Assembly: GCA_026645575.1 (NCBI GenBank)
Contig: JAPKMW010000059.1
Coordinates: 1 to 64,000, forward strand
DNA: 64,000 nucleotides
Reading direction: 5' to 3'
From: Caldilineaceae bacterium
Lineage (GTDB): Bacteria; Chloroflexota; Anaerolineae; Caldilineales; Caldilineaceae
Part shown: one piece after another, positions 25,407-34,586 of the stretch
How the letters are laid out: each line of letters opens with the position of its first letter
Numbering within the stretch: the first letter of the stretch is position 1
Notes under the pieces: generated by a model
What the model was told of the DNA's origin: nothing
Databases searched by the model: none
What the model saw: only the letters and a program-made list of their open reading frames with translations
Made by a program: the position numbers and the translations under genes

Positions 25407-26681
25407 ATGACGACCATTACCCATCTCAATGGACTGGAAATTCTCGACAGCCGGGGCCGGCCAACGGTGCAGGCAACTTGTCACCTAGCAAGTGGCGCCA
25501 TTGGCACCGCTTCCGCCCCCTCCGGCGCCTCGACCGGCGCCGCTGAAGCGCACGAGCTGCGCGATGGCGACCCGGCGCGCTATCGCGGGCTGGGCTGTCG
25601 GCGGGCGGTTGCCAATATTCAGGGGGAATTGGCGACAGCGTTGGTCGGGCGCACCTTTGCCAGCCAGCAGGCCTTGGATCAGGCCATGATCGCGTTGGAT
25701 GGCACGACTAGCAAGGGGCGGTTGGGCGCCAATGCCATTCTGGCCGTCTCGCTGGCCTACGCGCGCGCCGTGGCGATGGAACGGCAACAGCCGCTCTACC
25801 ACTATTTTTCGACCCTAGTTGCACAACCCTTGCGCCAACGCCTGCCCCGTCCCACCATCAACCTCTTTAGCGGCGGCAAACATGCCGGCGGCCAGGCGCC
25901 TTTGCAAGATGTCTTGGTGGTGATCAAAGCGGCGCAGACCATTGACGAAGCCATGTCGATGACGGTGGCCGTCTTTCAGGCGGCGGCGGATCTCTGTCAG
26001 CGCAACTATGGGATGCGGCTCTTGACCGCCGATGAAGGTGGGTTGGCGCCCCCCTTCACGGATGCCGAAGCGATGCTCAGTGACGCGGTGGCGGCGATTG
26101 AAGCGGCGGGGCTGGTTCCCGGTCGCGACGTGGTGCTGGCGGTCGATGTCGCCTCCAGTCACTTCTACGCTGATGGCTATTACCATCTGGGTGCGGCCAA
26201 ACTGAATGGCGCACAGATGGTTGACCAGATTGCGACCTGGCTGGAACGCTATCCAATTGTCAGCGTGGAAGATGGGCTGGCCGAGGAAGATTGGGCGCAC
26301 TGGCCGTTGCTCTATGAACGGATTGGGCAACACGCCCTGGTGCTGGGTGATGATCTGCTCTGCACCAACCCCGGTCGCATCCGGCGGGCGATAGAACAAA
26401 AAGCGGCCAATGCCTTGTTGCTCAAAGTCAACCAAATCGGCACCCTTACCGAAGCCGCCGAAGCCCACACCCTGGCTCGCGCCGCCGGCTGGCAGGTGAC
26501 GATCAGCGCGCGCAGTGGTGAAACCGAAGACAATTGGCTGGCCGATCTGTCCGTTGGCTGGGGTGGGGATCAACTCAAGGTTGGTTCCGTCACCCAATCC
26601 GAACGGCTGGCAAAGTACAATCGCTTGCTGGCGATCGAGGCGGAGACAGGGTGGCCGGTGGTGGCGTGGCCTAATCATTAA
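25407..26681 (+). CDS. Divergent enolase paralogue
   Basis: 424 residues with the full enolase architecture: ILDSRGRPTVQA, the loop SAPSGASTGAAEA, TADEGGLAPP (catalytic Glu), the Mg ligands in AVDVASS, SVEDGLAEEDW and LGDDLLCTN, the general-base Lys in LLKVNQIGTLTEA, and a second Lys in QLKVGS. Two active-site positions differ from E. coli enolase: the Glu of QEFM is Asp (LQDVLV), and the His of SHRSGETED is Ala (SARSGETED). ASSEFY is also ASSHFY. It may be a slow enolase or a superfamily member with another 2-hydroxy-acid substrate; I avoid the name eno. A 20-bp hairpin (26693-26754) follows. Confidence 0.85.
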   Translation: MTTITHLNGLEILDSRGRPTVQATCHLASGAIGTASAPSGASTGAAEAHELRDGDPARYRGLGCRRAVANIQGELATALVGRTFASQQALDQAMIALDGTTSKGRLGANAILAVSLAYARAVAMERQQPLYHYFSTLVAQPLRQRLPRPTINLFSGGKHAGGQAPLQDVLVVIKAAQTIDEAMSMTVAVFQAAADLCQRNYGMRLLTADEGGLAPPFTDAEAMLSDAVAAIEAAGLVPGRDVVLAVDVASSHFYADGYYHLGAAKLNGAQMVDQIATWLERYPIVSVEDGLAEEDWAHWPLLYERIGQHALVLGDDLLCTNPGRIRRAIEQKAANALLLKVNQIGTLTEAAEAHTLARAAGWQVTISARSGETEDNWLADLSVGWGGDQLKVGSVTQSERLAKYNRLLAIEAETGWPVVAWPNH

Positions 26682-26692
26682 CAGAGATGCAA

Positions 26693-26754
26693 GCTTGTCA
26701 TTCTGAAAGAATCTCTGCCTACAATACGATGGAAATTCTTTCAGGATGACAAGC
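26693..26754. repeat. 20-bp inverted repeat
   Basis: The left arm GCTTGTCATTCTGAAAGAAT and its near-perfect complement (about 26733-26754) flank a ~20-nt loop. Sits between the enolase-like gene and the convergent barstar gene. Confidence 0.7.
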
Positions 26755-26917
26755 CATCTCACCGTTATCAACGAGAACGTTCAACCGAGTGCCAATGGAC
26801 GACAAATTAACCCATGTTATTTTCGCGATTAGCTCATTCCCCTATTTTTGACGAATTTGTTCAAGCATTAACAGTCCGGGTGGATTCTGGCTGAAGATGA
26901 AACGGTAATCTGAAGGG

Positions 26918-27358
26918 TCACTCCAACTTCGCCACATCGCGCGCGTACCACCAAGTCCGACTGAGCAGCACATAAAAGGGTATCTCTTGGGTGCGCCAGA
27001 AGGCGACGGTCTCGGTGAGGATCGAACGGGCGCTCTGCCATGCTTCGCCATCATTCCAGGGCAGATGCCAGACGCCGTCATAAAAGAGGATATAGCCCTG
27101 CGCCGGCGCCCAGGAAAGATCACGGATCGCTTCTTCAAAGGCGTCCCAGTTTTGGCCGACGTAGGTGGGAAAGTCCATAGCCAGGCCCGCTATGCGCAGA
27201 AAGGATGCCTTATCCTTGACCACCTGCCCATCCACATAAAAGCCCCGCCAGCCCTGGCGCGTCAAGGGTTCCACCACAAAATCGGCATTCCAGTTGCTTG
27301 CCAGCCGATAGACACCCGGTGGACGGGCGCCGCTCAAAATTAACTCTGTTGGGTTCAT
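26918..27358 (-). CDS. Barstar-family ribonuclease inhibitor
   Basis: 146 residues, cytoplasmic. The barstar core is clear: FYVDGQVVKDKASFLRIAGLAM (strand-helix), FPTYVGQNWDAFEEAIRDLSW (the acidic inhibitory helix and loop, with the NWDAF signature), and the later strand-helix GYILFYDGVW. Barstar plugs the active site of barnase-type RNases. Its ATG (27358) overlaps the TGA of the RNase gene as ATGA, so the two are translationally coupled. This makes a classic RNase/immunity pair. An in-frame ATG at 27373 would add five residues and lacks this coupling. Confidence 0.9.
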   Translation of the reverse strand: MNPTELILSGARPPGVYRLASNWNADFVVEPLTRQGWRGFYVDGQVVKDKASFLRIAGLAMDFPTYVGQNWDAFEEAIRDLSWAPAQGYILFYDGVWHLPWNDGEAWQSARSILTETVAFWRTQEIPFYVLLSRTWWYARDVAKLE

Positions 27359-28134
27359 TGCGTCACAATCCAATAAAATGATTCGTAGTGATCTTCCGTG
27401 TAATACAGTTCGCCGTTCGCCCCCGCCACAATGCGCCGGGCGCCCCGGTCATTTTCCCACGGCGTAATCACCGTATATTCCCGATAGTAGCCACGTGATT
27501 TTTGTGGCAGCAACCGTTCCCGGTTCTGGAAGGTGATGCCATCGCGTTCAAAGGGAAAGGGGCCATCGGATTCGATGAGATCAAGCGTATCCAGCGCTTC
27601 GGGCGGCAATTCATCCAGCGTAATCACTGGCATCCCCGCTGGCCCGGCGCGAGCCGGTGGTGTGGGCGACGGTGTGGGTTTGGGTGCTTTCGTCGCGGTT
27701 GGCGCCGGTTGCGGCGTAGCGGTCGGCGTGGGGGCGCTCACAGTGGGCGTATCCGCCGCGGCGGCAGGCGCTTCTGTGGCGGTTGTGACTGACGCGACGG
27801 CATTTGTCGCCGTTGGCTCGACGGTAGCGGCTTCCGTGGGTATTGCAGCCGCAGCCCCCGCCGCGGCGGGGGCCGTTTCAGTGGCCGCCGCGACAACCGC
27901 CGGTGAATTGGCATCGGCGCCACTGGTTGGCCCGTCACTGGGCAGCGGGCTACCTGTGAACCACCAGTAGAGCAGGGCGATCAACAGAGTGACAACCGTA
28001 CCCCCCACGCCATATTGACCACCACCCCGCCGCTTGGGCGACTTCGGCGGGCCGGCCATAATGGAAGTCTTTGTGGAAGTTTTTGTGGTTGGTTTGGGGG
28101 AGGGTTTAGTTGAAGAACGATTAGATTTCGCCAT
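27355..28134 (-). CDS. Membrane-anchored barnase/RNase Sa-like ribonuclease
   Basis: 259 residues. The N-terminus is very basic (Lys/Thr/Pro-rich, residues 1-45), followed by one membrane helix (GGTVVTLLIALLYWWFTG, about 48-65), a ~100-residue Ala/Thr/Pro linker and the C-terminal guanyl-specific RNase domain. The domain has GYYREYTVITPWENDRGARRIV (catalytic Glu and Arg), GELYYTEDHYESFYWI (catalytic His) and F-P-F-E-R-DGITFQNRE before it. All three catalytic residues of the barnase/RNase Sa fold are present. It is probably presented outside the cell, perhaps for competition or nucleic-acid scavenging, with barstar protecting the cytoplasm. The start at 28134 is the best guess; the Shine-Dalgarno is weak. 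Confidence 0.88.
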   Translation of the reverse strand: MAKSNRSSTKPSPKPTTKTSTKTSIMAGPPKSPKRRGGGQYGVGGTVVTLLIALLYWWFTGSPLPSDGPTSGADANSPAVVAAATETAPAAAGAAAAIPTEAATVEPTATNAVASVTTATEAPAAAADTPTVSAPTPTATPQPAPTATKAPKPTPSPTPPARAGPAGMPVITLDELPPEALDTLDLIESDGPFPFERDGITFQNRERLLPQKSRGYYREYTVITPWENDRGARRIVAGANGELYYTEDHYESFYWIVTQ

Positions 28135-28635
28135 AAGCTGAGTTGTGTTTTGTACAAGAGTTCTTATGATTGTTCTGTAGTACGCATATATCACCGCGAA
28201 TCAAAGGGGTAGCGAATCATTGTGAGTGTATTCGTCCAGCCTTTGATTCGCGGTGATACGTTTTTCATTGATGACCAGACAAAAAGTATACAAGTCCCTT
28301 CTCCTTTCGTCAATGATAGCTGCGACGAAATAACGCTTCAGGACTGGCGCTTTTTCCTAGAAGGGGGCGGGAAATGGTTGGTTAGAGAAAACGCGTGTTG
28401 CCCCTTTCAGGAAGAGGCGCCGACTCTCTTTGTCCTCTAATCCGGCGCAGCTATGAACAAAATCAGGTAAAAATGAAATTTTTCACGATTTATGCACTTT
28501 GACAGGAATGCCACTTTCTCTGATAATAGATGTGATCGAAAAACTGCTGGGAGCAGGGCTGCGCCCTTGCTTACGAACCGACTACCAAAAAGGCCCCAAT
28601 TACTCGACGGTCATTCCGCTAGAGAGGCAGTTCAG
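28135..28635. other. Divergent intergenic region, RNase / deacylase
   Basis: No convincing gene. A perfect 19-bp inverted repeat (arms 28189-28207 and 28240-28258, TATCACCGCGAATCAAAGG) contains a smaller CGAAT/ATTCG repeat in its loop. A strong promoter lies at 28499-28527. The rest is AT-rich spacer. Confidence 0.6.
28499..28527 (+). promoter_or_regulatory. Sigma70-like promoter TTGACA-17-GATAAT
   Basis: TTGACA (28499-28504), 17 bp, GATAAT (28522-28527), about 109 bp before the deacylase ATG. The same hexamers with the same spacing occur at 51845-51873. Confidence 0.75.
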
Positions 28636-30198
28636 ATGCTGGATCTGATCATACGTAACGGCACCCTCATTGATGGCGCCAAGAGGCCCCGGTATCAAGC
28701 CGATCTTGGCATTCAAGGCGACCGCATTGTCCACATTGGCAGGTTAACCGAGACACCTGCTCGCACGGTCATCGACGCCACGGGCAAAATGGTCGCGCCC
28801 GGTTTTGTCGATGTCCATAACCATTCCGATGCGTGGTTGCTCAAAACACCCCATCTGGTTTCTAAGACCATGCAGGGTTTTACCACCGAAGTCATTATGG
28901 CCGACGGGATCTCCTATGCGCCGGTCAACCCACAGACGGCGCCGGAGTGGATCTACTACCTGCGTGGCCTCAATGCCCTGCGCTTTGAGGAATATTGCGG
29001 CTGGGAGTCGCTGGCCGATTACATGGCGCTGCTCGATGGAACCAATGTACAAAACAGCATCACCCATATTCCCTACGCCAACCTGCGCACACTAGCCTGT
29101 GGCTTTGGCCGCACCGCACCGGATGACTACCAGATGCGCCAGATCCTCGACGAAATGGAAAAGGGCATGGCCGCCGGCGCCGTTGGTCTCTCAACGGGGA
29201 TGGATTATATTGCCCAATGTTTTGCCTCGACAGATGAAATTGTCGAAGCCAGTCGGGTCATGGCGGCGCAACAGGGGTTGTATGTCTCCCATGTGCGCTA
29301 CAAACAGGGGACGCTACGCGCGATCCAGGAAGCGGTCGAAATCGGCAAGCGCGCCGGCGTGCCAGTGCATATTTCTCATTTCAAAGGTGGGTCGCCTCAG
29401 GAGATCGATGAACTGTTAACCTACGTCGATACAGTGGCTGTCAACGAAGTCGATTTCTCTTTTGATGTCTACCCCTACATGCCCGGCTCTACTATGCTCA
29501 ACTACCTGTTGCCCTACGAAGTGTGGGAAGGCGGGCCGTTGGAGGTTCTGGCCCGGTTGCGCGATCCAGCCATTCGGGCGCGCTTTGCCCATGCCATACA
29601 GTTCACTCCTCTCGACGAGACCTATATCGCTTGGGTGCCGGGCAAAGAAAATTCAGTTTACCAAGGACGCACGCTGGCGGAGTATGTCGAAGCCACGCGC
29701 AAACCTGCCGTTGAAGCCCTCAGCAACTTGCTGGCCGAGGAAAGTTTGGCGGTGCTGTTGGTTTTTCATCAGGGCGACGACCGGCTAGTCGAACCGTTCC
29801 TGCAACACCGCTGCTATATGATGGGGTCCGACGGCATTTACCACGAGGATGGCGGCATCCACCCGCGTCAATATGGCTCGGCGACACGGCTGCTTGGCCC
29901 CTGTGTCCGTGATCGTAAAATCTTTTCGCTGGAAGAAGCGGTTTATAAGTTGAGCGGCCATCCGGCGCAACGTTTCGGGTTGAAAGATCGGGGGGTGTTG
30001 CAGGAAGGCAACTTTGCCGATGTGGTGGTCTTTGACGCGGCAACCGTGACGGATTGCGCCGTCTACACGGCGCCTCATCAACTGTCGCACGGTATTGAAC
30101 ATGTCCTGGTCAATGGCCGACCGATTATTCGCAGTGGAGAGCCGCTGTCGGATTTACCCCAACCGTTGCCCGGTCGCGCGCTGAAGTTCAAACAGTAG
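28636..30198 (+). CDS. N-acyl-D-amino-acid deacylase family amidohydrolase
   Basis: 520 residues. It starts MLDLIIRNGTLIDGAKRPRY, the composite beta domain of amidohydrolases. Metal ligands: HNHSD (about 60-64), YVSHVRYKQG (about 217) and VHISHFKGG (about 244), and GSDGIYHEDGGIHPRQYGS (about 396), which supplies the catalytic Asp; the LSTGMDYIA segment is also typical of D-aminoacylases. The enzyme hydrolyses N-acyl-D-amino acids or cyclic imides. The start at 28636 follows AGAGAGG; the frame extends upstream to 28492 without support. Together with the D-threonine-aldolase-like enzyme at 16463 it hints at D-amino-acid use. Confidence 0.88.
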   Translation: MLDLIIRNGTLIDGAKRPRYQADLGIQGDRIVHIGRLTETPARTVIDATGKMVAPGFVDVHNHSDAWLLKTPHLVSKTMQGFTTEVIMADGISYAPVNPQTAPEWIYYLRGLNALRFEEYCGWESLADYMALLDGTNVQNSITHIPYANLRTLACGFGRTAPDDYQMRQILDEMEKGMAAGAVGLSTGMDYIAQCFASTDEIVEASRVMAAQQGLYVSHVRYKQGTLRAIQEAVEIGKRAGVPVHISHFKGGSPQEIDELLTYVDTVAVNEVDFSFDVYPYMPGSTMLNYLLPYEVWEGGPLEVLARLRDPAIRARFAHAIQFTPLDETYIAWVPGKENSVYQGRTLAEYVEATRKPAVEALSNLLAEESLAVLLVFHQGDDRLVEPFLQHRCYMMGSDGIYHEDGGIHPRQYGSATRLLGPCVRDRKIFSLEEAVYKLSGHPAQRFGLKDRGVLQEGNFADVVVFDAATVTDCAVYTAPHQLSHGIEHVLVNGRPIIRSGEPLSDLPQPLPGRALKFKQ

Positions 30199-30203
30199 AG
30201 TGT

Positions 30204-30233
30204 TTGACAGTAGACAACAAAAAAGGCTATTAT
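30204..30233 (+). promoter_or_regulatory. Promoter of ABC exporter operon, TTGACA-18-TATTAT
   Basis: TTGACA (30204-30209), 18 bp, TATTAT (30228-30233). It begins six bases after the deacylase stop and about 100 bp before the adaptor gene. Confidence 0.65.
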
Positions 30234-30332
30234 TAGAGCATTACTGGACTACAATCTATTCAAACGAATTTTCACATCCACCCTCATATTGTAAGACATA
30301 AGTTTAGGATCGAGAGCGGGTAAGGAGTTTCC

Positions 30333-31532
30333 GTGCTGATGAGAGAGAAGATCGTTAAGTTGCTCGCGCTGCTGGCAACGGCAGTGGTGTTTAGCAGTTG
30401 CTCGTTATTGCCGGCCAGCCGCAGCCAGCAGGCTGCCGATGAAGCCGCCACCCCCACGCCCATCCCTACGCCCGTTGTGCCGGTCAAGCCGACTTACAAG
30501 GTGCAACGGGGCGAGATCGTCGATGAGTTGACCTTTAGCGGACGCATTTCGCCGGTGGTAGAGGAAGAGTTGTTCTTCCGCGCCAGTGGTCGGGTGCGCG
30601 CTGTCTTTGCCAAGCGTAACGAGATGGTCAAACAGGATCAGGTCATTGCCGAACTGGAGATCGACGGCTTGGAGCGCGAATTAAACAGCGCCCAATTAAC
30701 GCTGGAACGCGCCGAAGTGATGTTGGCTTCCGCCCAACGGGACTTTGACACGCGGGTCCGTCTGGCGCAGATCGAACTGGAAAAGGCGCAGATCCGTCTG
30801 GATGCTATGCAAGGACAAAGTTCGCCCGATGCACAGTCAGTCGCCTTGCAACAGAAAGATGTTGAAATTGCCCAAATTGCGCTCGACAGCTTGATCACAG
30901 AAGGAGTCAACCCGCTGCTCAAGAATGATGTTGAGCGCGCCAGCTATGATGTGACCAAGCTCAAGGCCGAAATTGCCGAGGCGCAGATTGTCGCCCCCTT
31001 TGACGGCCAGTTGCTCTCGGTCTCGCTGACGCCGGGGCAGGCGGTGGAAGCCTTCCGCCCGGTCACGACCATTGCCGATGTCACCGCCCTGGAAGTGAGC
31101 GCCGAACTTTTGAGCGACCAGATGACGGAGCTGGCCGAAGGAATGGCCGTCTCGGTGGTGCTGGTTAGCCGGCCTGGTGAAATTCTCACCGGCAGCATTC
31201 GCCAGTTGCCCTATCCCTATGGCAGTGGCGGCGGCACGGCCACGACGGTGGAAGATCAGGACAAATCAACCCGTTTCACGCTGGAGCAATCGGCAGCAGA
31301 AGCCGGCTTCGCCATGGGCGATCTGGTGCGCGTCACCGCCGAGCTGGAGCGCAAAGCTGATATTCTGTGGGTGCCGCCCCAGGCCGTGCGTGTCTTCGAT
31401 GGCCGCCGTTTTGCTGTCTTAATCGACGGCGAAACCCGGCGCCGCGTCGATGTCAAAGTGGGCATCGAGACGCAGGACCGTCTTGAGATCGAAGAAGGCT
31501 TAGAAGAAGGCCAGGTCGTCGAGGGACCGTAA
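30333..31532 (+). CDS. Membrane fusion/adaptor protein (HlyD/MacA type)
   Basis: 399 residues. The N-terminal hydrophobic segment ends AVVFSSCSLLPA, possibly a lipoprotein site, although -3 is Phe rather than Leu. It is followed by a Pro/Thr linker, the lipoyl half-motif YKVQRGEIVDELTFSGRISP, a long alpha-helical hairpin (about 115-220), the second lipoyl half IVAPFDGQLLSVSLTPGQAV and a beta-barrel. This is the periplasmic-adaptor architecture. In MacAB-like systems it couples the permease to substrate export. The GTG start at 30333 has AAGGAG five bases before; ATG 30339 is an alternative. First gene of a four-gene exporter operon. Confidence 0.88.
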   Translation: MLMREKIVKLLALLATAVVFSSCSLLPASRSQQAADEAATPTPIPTPVVPVKPTYKVQRGEIVDELTFSGRISPVVEEELFFRASGRVRAVFAKRNEMVKQDQVIAELEIDGLERELNSAQLTLERAEVMLASAQRDFDTRVRLAQIELEKAQIRLDAMQGQSSPDAQSVALQQKDVEIAQIALDSLITEGVNPLLKNDVERASYDVTKLKAEIAEAQIVAPFDGQLLSVSLTPGQAVEAFRPVTTIADVTALEVSAELLSDQMTELAEGMAVSVVLVSRPGEILTGSIRQLPYPYGSGGGTATTVEDQDKSTRFTLEQSAAEAGFAMGDLVRVTAELERKADILWVPPQAVRVFDGRRFAVLIDGETRRRVDVKVGIETQDRLEIEEGLEEGQVVEGP

Positions 31533-31539
31533 CGGAGTC

Positions 31540-34455
31540 ATGAAATTTCTATCCCGTAGTTTTGCAATTTTTGCCGTAGCGACGCGCCGTTTGCTCTCCC
31601 AACGGGGGCTGGCGTTAGCTACAGCGGTGGGCCTGGTGGCGTCGATCGCGCTGGTCATGAGTGTCCCCCTCTATACCGATGCCGTCTACTATCGCATCCT
31701 GCAAGAGGAACTAAGCAGCGCCGGTGGGGATGATGCAGCGGCGCTCAGTCGGCCCCCCTTCGCTTTTATGTTTCGCTATGTCGGCTCCCTCTATGGCATG
31801 AAGGAGTGGGACGACATTACGCAGGTCGATGAATATCTGATTGGGCAAGGGGTGCCGGCGTTGGGGCTGCCCCACAAAATGACGGTGCGCTATGCCAAGA
31901 CCGACAACTTTCGGCTCTTCCCTACTGCCGACATTGCCTATGCCGATGTGAAAGATCCGCTGGCTTGGGTCAACTATGCCTTTGTCAGTGAATTTGAGAA
32001 CTATACCACATTGGTCGAGGGGGCCTATCCAACGCCGGCCAGCGCCAACCCGGAAGATCCGGTGGAAGTAGCCATCAACGATGCCATGGCCGAAGAGCTT
32101 GGCCTCCAGGTCGGTGAACAATTTATGACCTTTCGTCGCGTCGAGTTGGAAAACGGCTCACGCGTTGTCCAGATCCCGATTATTATCACCGGCGTCTGGC
32201 GCGCAACCAACCCGGCCGATGAGTTCTGGTTCTACCGCCAAAGCGTCTTTGATAATCAACTCTTTGTCCCCGAGGCGACCTTTCAAGGGCGTATCTCTTC
32301 CCTCCTCAACGATGAGGTGGCCCAGGCGCTTTGGTATATCATTCTGGATGGTTCGGCAATCCACGCCGGTGATGTCGGCTGGTTGACGGCGCGCATCGAA
32401 CAGGTGCAACAACGGGCGGCCACCTTGCTGACCAACACACGCCTGGAAGTTTCCCCCTACGAGGCGCTCAACCGCTATCGGGTATCTACCCGCTTTCTCA
32501 ACATTCTGCTCTACGCCTTTAGCATTCCGATTGTCGGTCTGCTCCTGGCCTTTATCGGGTTGGTGGTCGGGTTAGCGGTCAACCGCCAACGCAACGAGAT
32601 CGCTGTCTTGCGCAGCCGTGGGGCGACAGCGGTGCAAATTCTGGGCATTGCTGTGTTGGAAGCGTCACTCTTGGGCGCAGTGGCATTGGCCGCCGGCATC
32701 CCCGTGAGCGAAGGCATTTCCCGGCTTATCGGCGCCACCCGCAGCTTTCTCAACTTTAGCGTTGAATCGGATTTGCGCGTGGCGATGACCCTGGCGACCT
32801 TTCGTTTTGGGCTGGCGGCGCTGGCTGTCACCCTCTTTGCCCAGGTGTTGCCCTCCTTAGGCGCGGCGCGCTATACCATTGTCTCCTATAAACAAGAACA
32901 GTCACGCACCATCAAACCGCCTTGGTGGCAACGAGCCTGGCTCGATCTGCTGCTGCTGATTCCGGCGGCCTATGGTGCGTATTTGCTGCAACAACAAGGG
33001 AGCATCGCCCTGGTCGGCGGCCAAAGTGGCGGGACTGGTTCACCCTTTGAGAACCCGTTGCTCTTTCTGGTGCCAGCGTTGGGCGCCTTTGCCTTGACGC
33101 TCTTTGTGTTGCGCATCCTACCCTTTATCATGCGGGTCATCGCCTGGATCGCTTCCAAGATGAATAGCGTCGGCTTCCTGCTGGCAACCCGCTATCTCTC
33201 ACGCGACCCGGCTTTCTACACCACGCCGTTGATCCTGTTGATTCTCACCTTGAGTCTATCAGCTTTTACAGCATCATTGGCGCAAACGCTCGACAATCAT
33301 CTCTATGACCAAAGCTACTACCGCACCGGCGCCGATATGCGCTTGGTTGAATTGGGGCGTAGTGATACCCCAGCCGAGGGGGGAGCAGGCGGTGAAAGCG
33401 GCGCACCGGCGGCAAGCGGCAGTAGCGCCGCCGCGGACACTGGCCCGAACTGGGTCTTTATCCCGGTCTCCGAACATCTCAAAGTGCCGGAGATTGTGGG
33501 GGCAGCCCGTATTGGTGAGTTTGGCGCCTCGGTGCAAGTGCAGGGAAGTTGGACGGAAAGCATGTTCATCGGCATCGACCGCATTGACTTTCCCAAGGCC
33601 ACCTACTGGCGCCGTGACTTTGCCCCGGCTAACCTGGGGTCGCTCATGAATGCGCTGGCCGTCTCGCCCGATGGCGTCTTAATGCGGCGCGATTTTATGC
33701 GCCAGAACTCGATTCGCGTCGGTGACGCCATTCAGGTGCGGGTGAGCAACTACGGTCAGCGCGCCGACATGACCATGAAGGTGGCCGGCGAGTATGACTA
33801 CTTCCCCACCTGGTACGAAGATGAACCACCGCTGCTGGTAGGCAATCTCGACTTTCTCTTTGAACAGGTTGGCGGCGAAATGCCTTATGACGTGTGGGTG
33901 AAAACCGTACCCAATCCCGATTACGAAAAGATTGTGGCCGACCTACGCAAACTCGACTTTGTCGTGCTGGACTGGCAATCATCACTCATGCGCATTGCCA
34001 CGGAACAACGACGCCCGGAACGGCAGGGGTTGTTTGGCGTTCTCTCGGTCGGCTTTCTAGCCGCGGCGTTATTGACGGTCTTGGGCTTTCTGCTCTATGC
34101 CCTTTTCTCGTTCCGCCGCCGCTTTATCGAATTGGGGACCCTGCGGGCGATGGGCTTATCATCCATGCAGATGACCACCTTTTTAGCCTGGGAATTGGCA
34201 TTTCTGATCGTTCTGGGCTTGGTCGCCGGCACCGTCGTTGGCTCGCTGATCAGCTATACGTTTATCCCCTACCTGCAAGTGGGCGCCGACGTGACGGCCA
34301 AAACGCCCCCCTTCACGGTCGAAATTGCCTGGCCGGCGATCTTCCGCATCTACGGCCTCTTTATCGCCCTCTTCCTTGTCGCCCTCAGCGTCCTGGCCGG
34401 ACTGCTCCTGCGCATGAAGATCTTCCAGGCGATTAAGTTGGGTGAAACGGTGTAA
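31540..34455 (+). CDS. ABC exporter permease with two FtsX-like modules
   Basis: 971 residues. One helix near the N-terminus (about 17-38) is followed by a ~280-residue external domain, then about six helices between 320 and 590 (including IVGLLLAFIGLVVGLAV and the FtsX-like NRQRNEIAVLRSRGAT loop), a second external domain (about 590-825) with an Ala/Ser/Gly-rich insert near 615-635, and three C-terminal helices (830-950, with the FRRRFIELGTLRAMGLSSMQ coupling loop). The two coupling loops mark a fused double FtsX/MacB permease, so one chain may supply both halves of the transporter. It starts seven bases after the adaptor stop codon. Confidence 0.9.
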   Translation: MKFLSRSFAIFAVATRRLLSQRGLALATAVGLVASIALVMSVPLYTDAVYYRILQEELSSAGGDDAAALSRPPFAFMFRYVGSLYGMKEWDDITQVDEYLIGQGVPALGLPHKMTVRYAKTDNFRLFPTADIAYADVKDPLAWVNYAFVSEFENYTTLVEGAYPTPASANPEDPVEVAINDAMAEELGLQVGEQFMTFRRVELENGSRVVQIPIIITGVWRATNPADEFWFYRQSVFDNQLFVPEATFQGRISSLLNDEVAQALWYIILDGSAIHAGDVGWLTARIEQVQQRAATLLTNTRLEVSPYEALNRYRVSTRFLNILLYAFSIPIVGLLLAFIGLVVGLAVNRQRNEIAVLRSRGATAVQILGIAVLEASLLGAVALAAGIPVSEGISRLIGATRSFLNFSVESDLRVAMTLATFRFGLAALAVTLFAQVLPSLGAARYTIVSYKQEQSRTIKPPWWQRAWLDLLLLIPAAYGAYLLQQQGSIALVGGQSGGTGSPFENPLLFLVPALGAFALTLFVLRILPFIMRVIAWIASKMNSVGFLLATRYLSRDPAFYTTPLILLILTLSLSAFTASLAQTLDNHLYDQSYYRTGADMRLVELGRSDTPAEGGAGGESGAPAASGSSAAADTGPNWVFIPVSEHLKVPEIVGAARIGEFGASVQVQGSWTESMFIGIDRIDFPKATYWRRDFAPANLGSLMNALAVSPDGVLMRRDFMRQNSIRVGDAIQVRVSNYGQRADMTMKVAGEYDYFPTWYEDEPPLLVGNLDFLFEQVGGEMPYDVWVKTVPNPDYEKIVADLRKLDFVVLDWQSSLMRIATEQRRPERQGLFGVLSVGFLAAALLTVLGFLLYALFSFRRRFIELGTLRAMGLSSMQMTTFLAWELAFLIVLGLVAGTVVGSLISYTFIPYLQVGADVTAKTPPFTVEIAWPAIFRIYGLFIALFLVALSVLAGLLLRMKIFQAIKLGETV

Positions 34456-34456
34456 G

Positions 34457-34567
34457 ATGACAGGGTGACAGGATGGCAAGGTGACAAGGTGACAAGGTGA
34501 CAAGGTGACAAAACCTTTCACTCTACGCCTATCACCCTGTCACCCCTTCACCCTGTCACCTTGTCAA
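34457..34567. repeat. Palindrome of GGTGACAA words
   Basis: The left arm repeats GGTGACAA/GACAGGGT; the right arm repeats CACCCTGT/CACCTTGT. It lies within the ABC operon between permease and ATPase. Confidence 0.75.
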
Positions 34568-34586
34568 AACTTACAAGGGACAACGG

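Noticed and set aside
28222..28440. A 72-residue GTG-started ORF downstream of the divergent hairpin
   Set aside because: No ribosome site, no recognisable fold or composition, overlaps the hairpin at 28189-28258 and ends shortly before the deacylase promoter.
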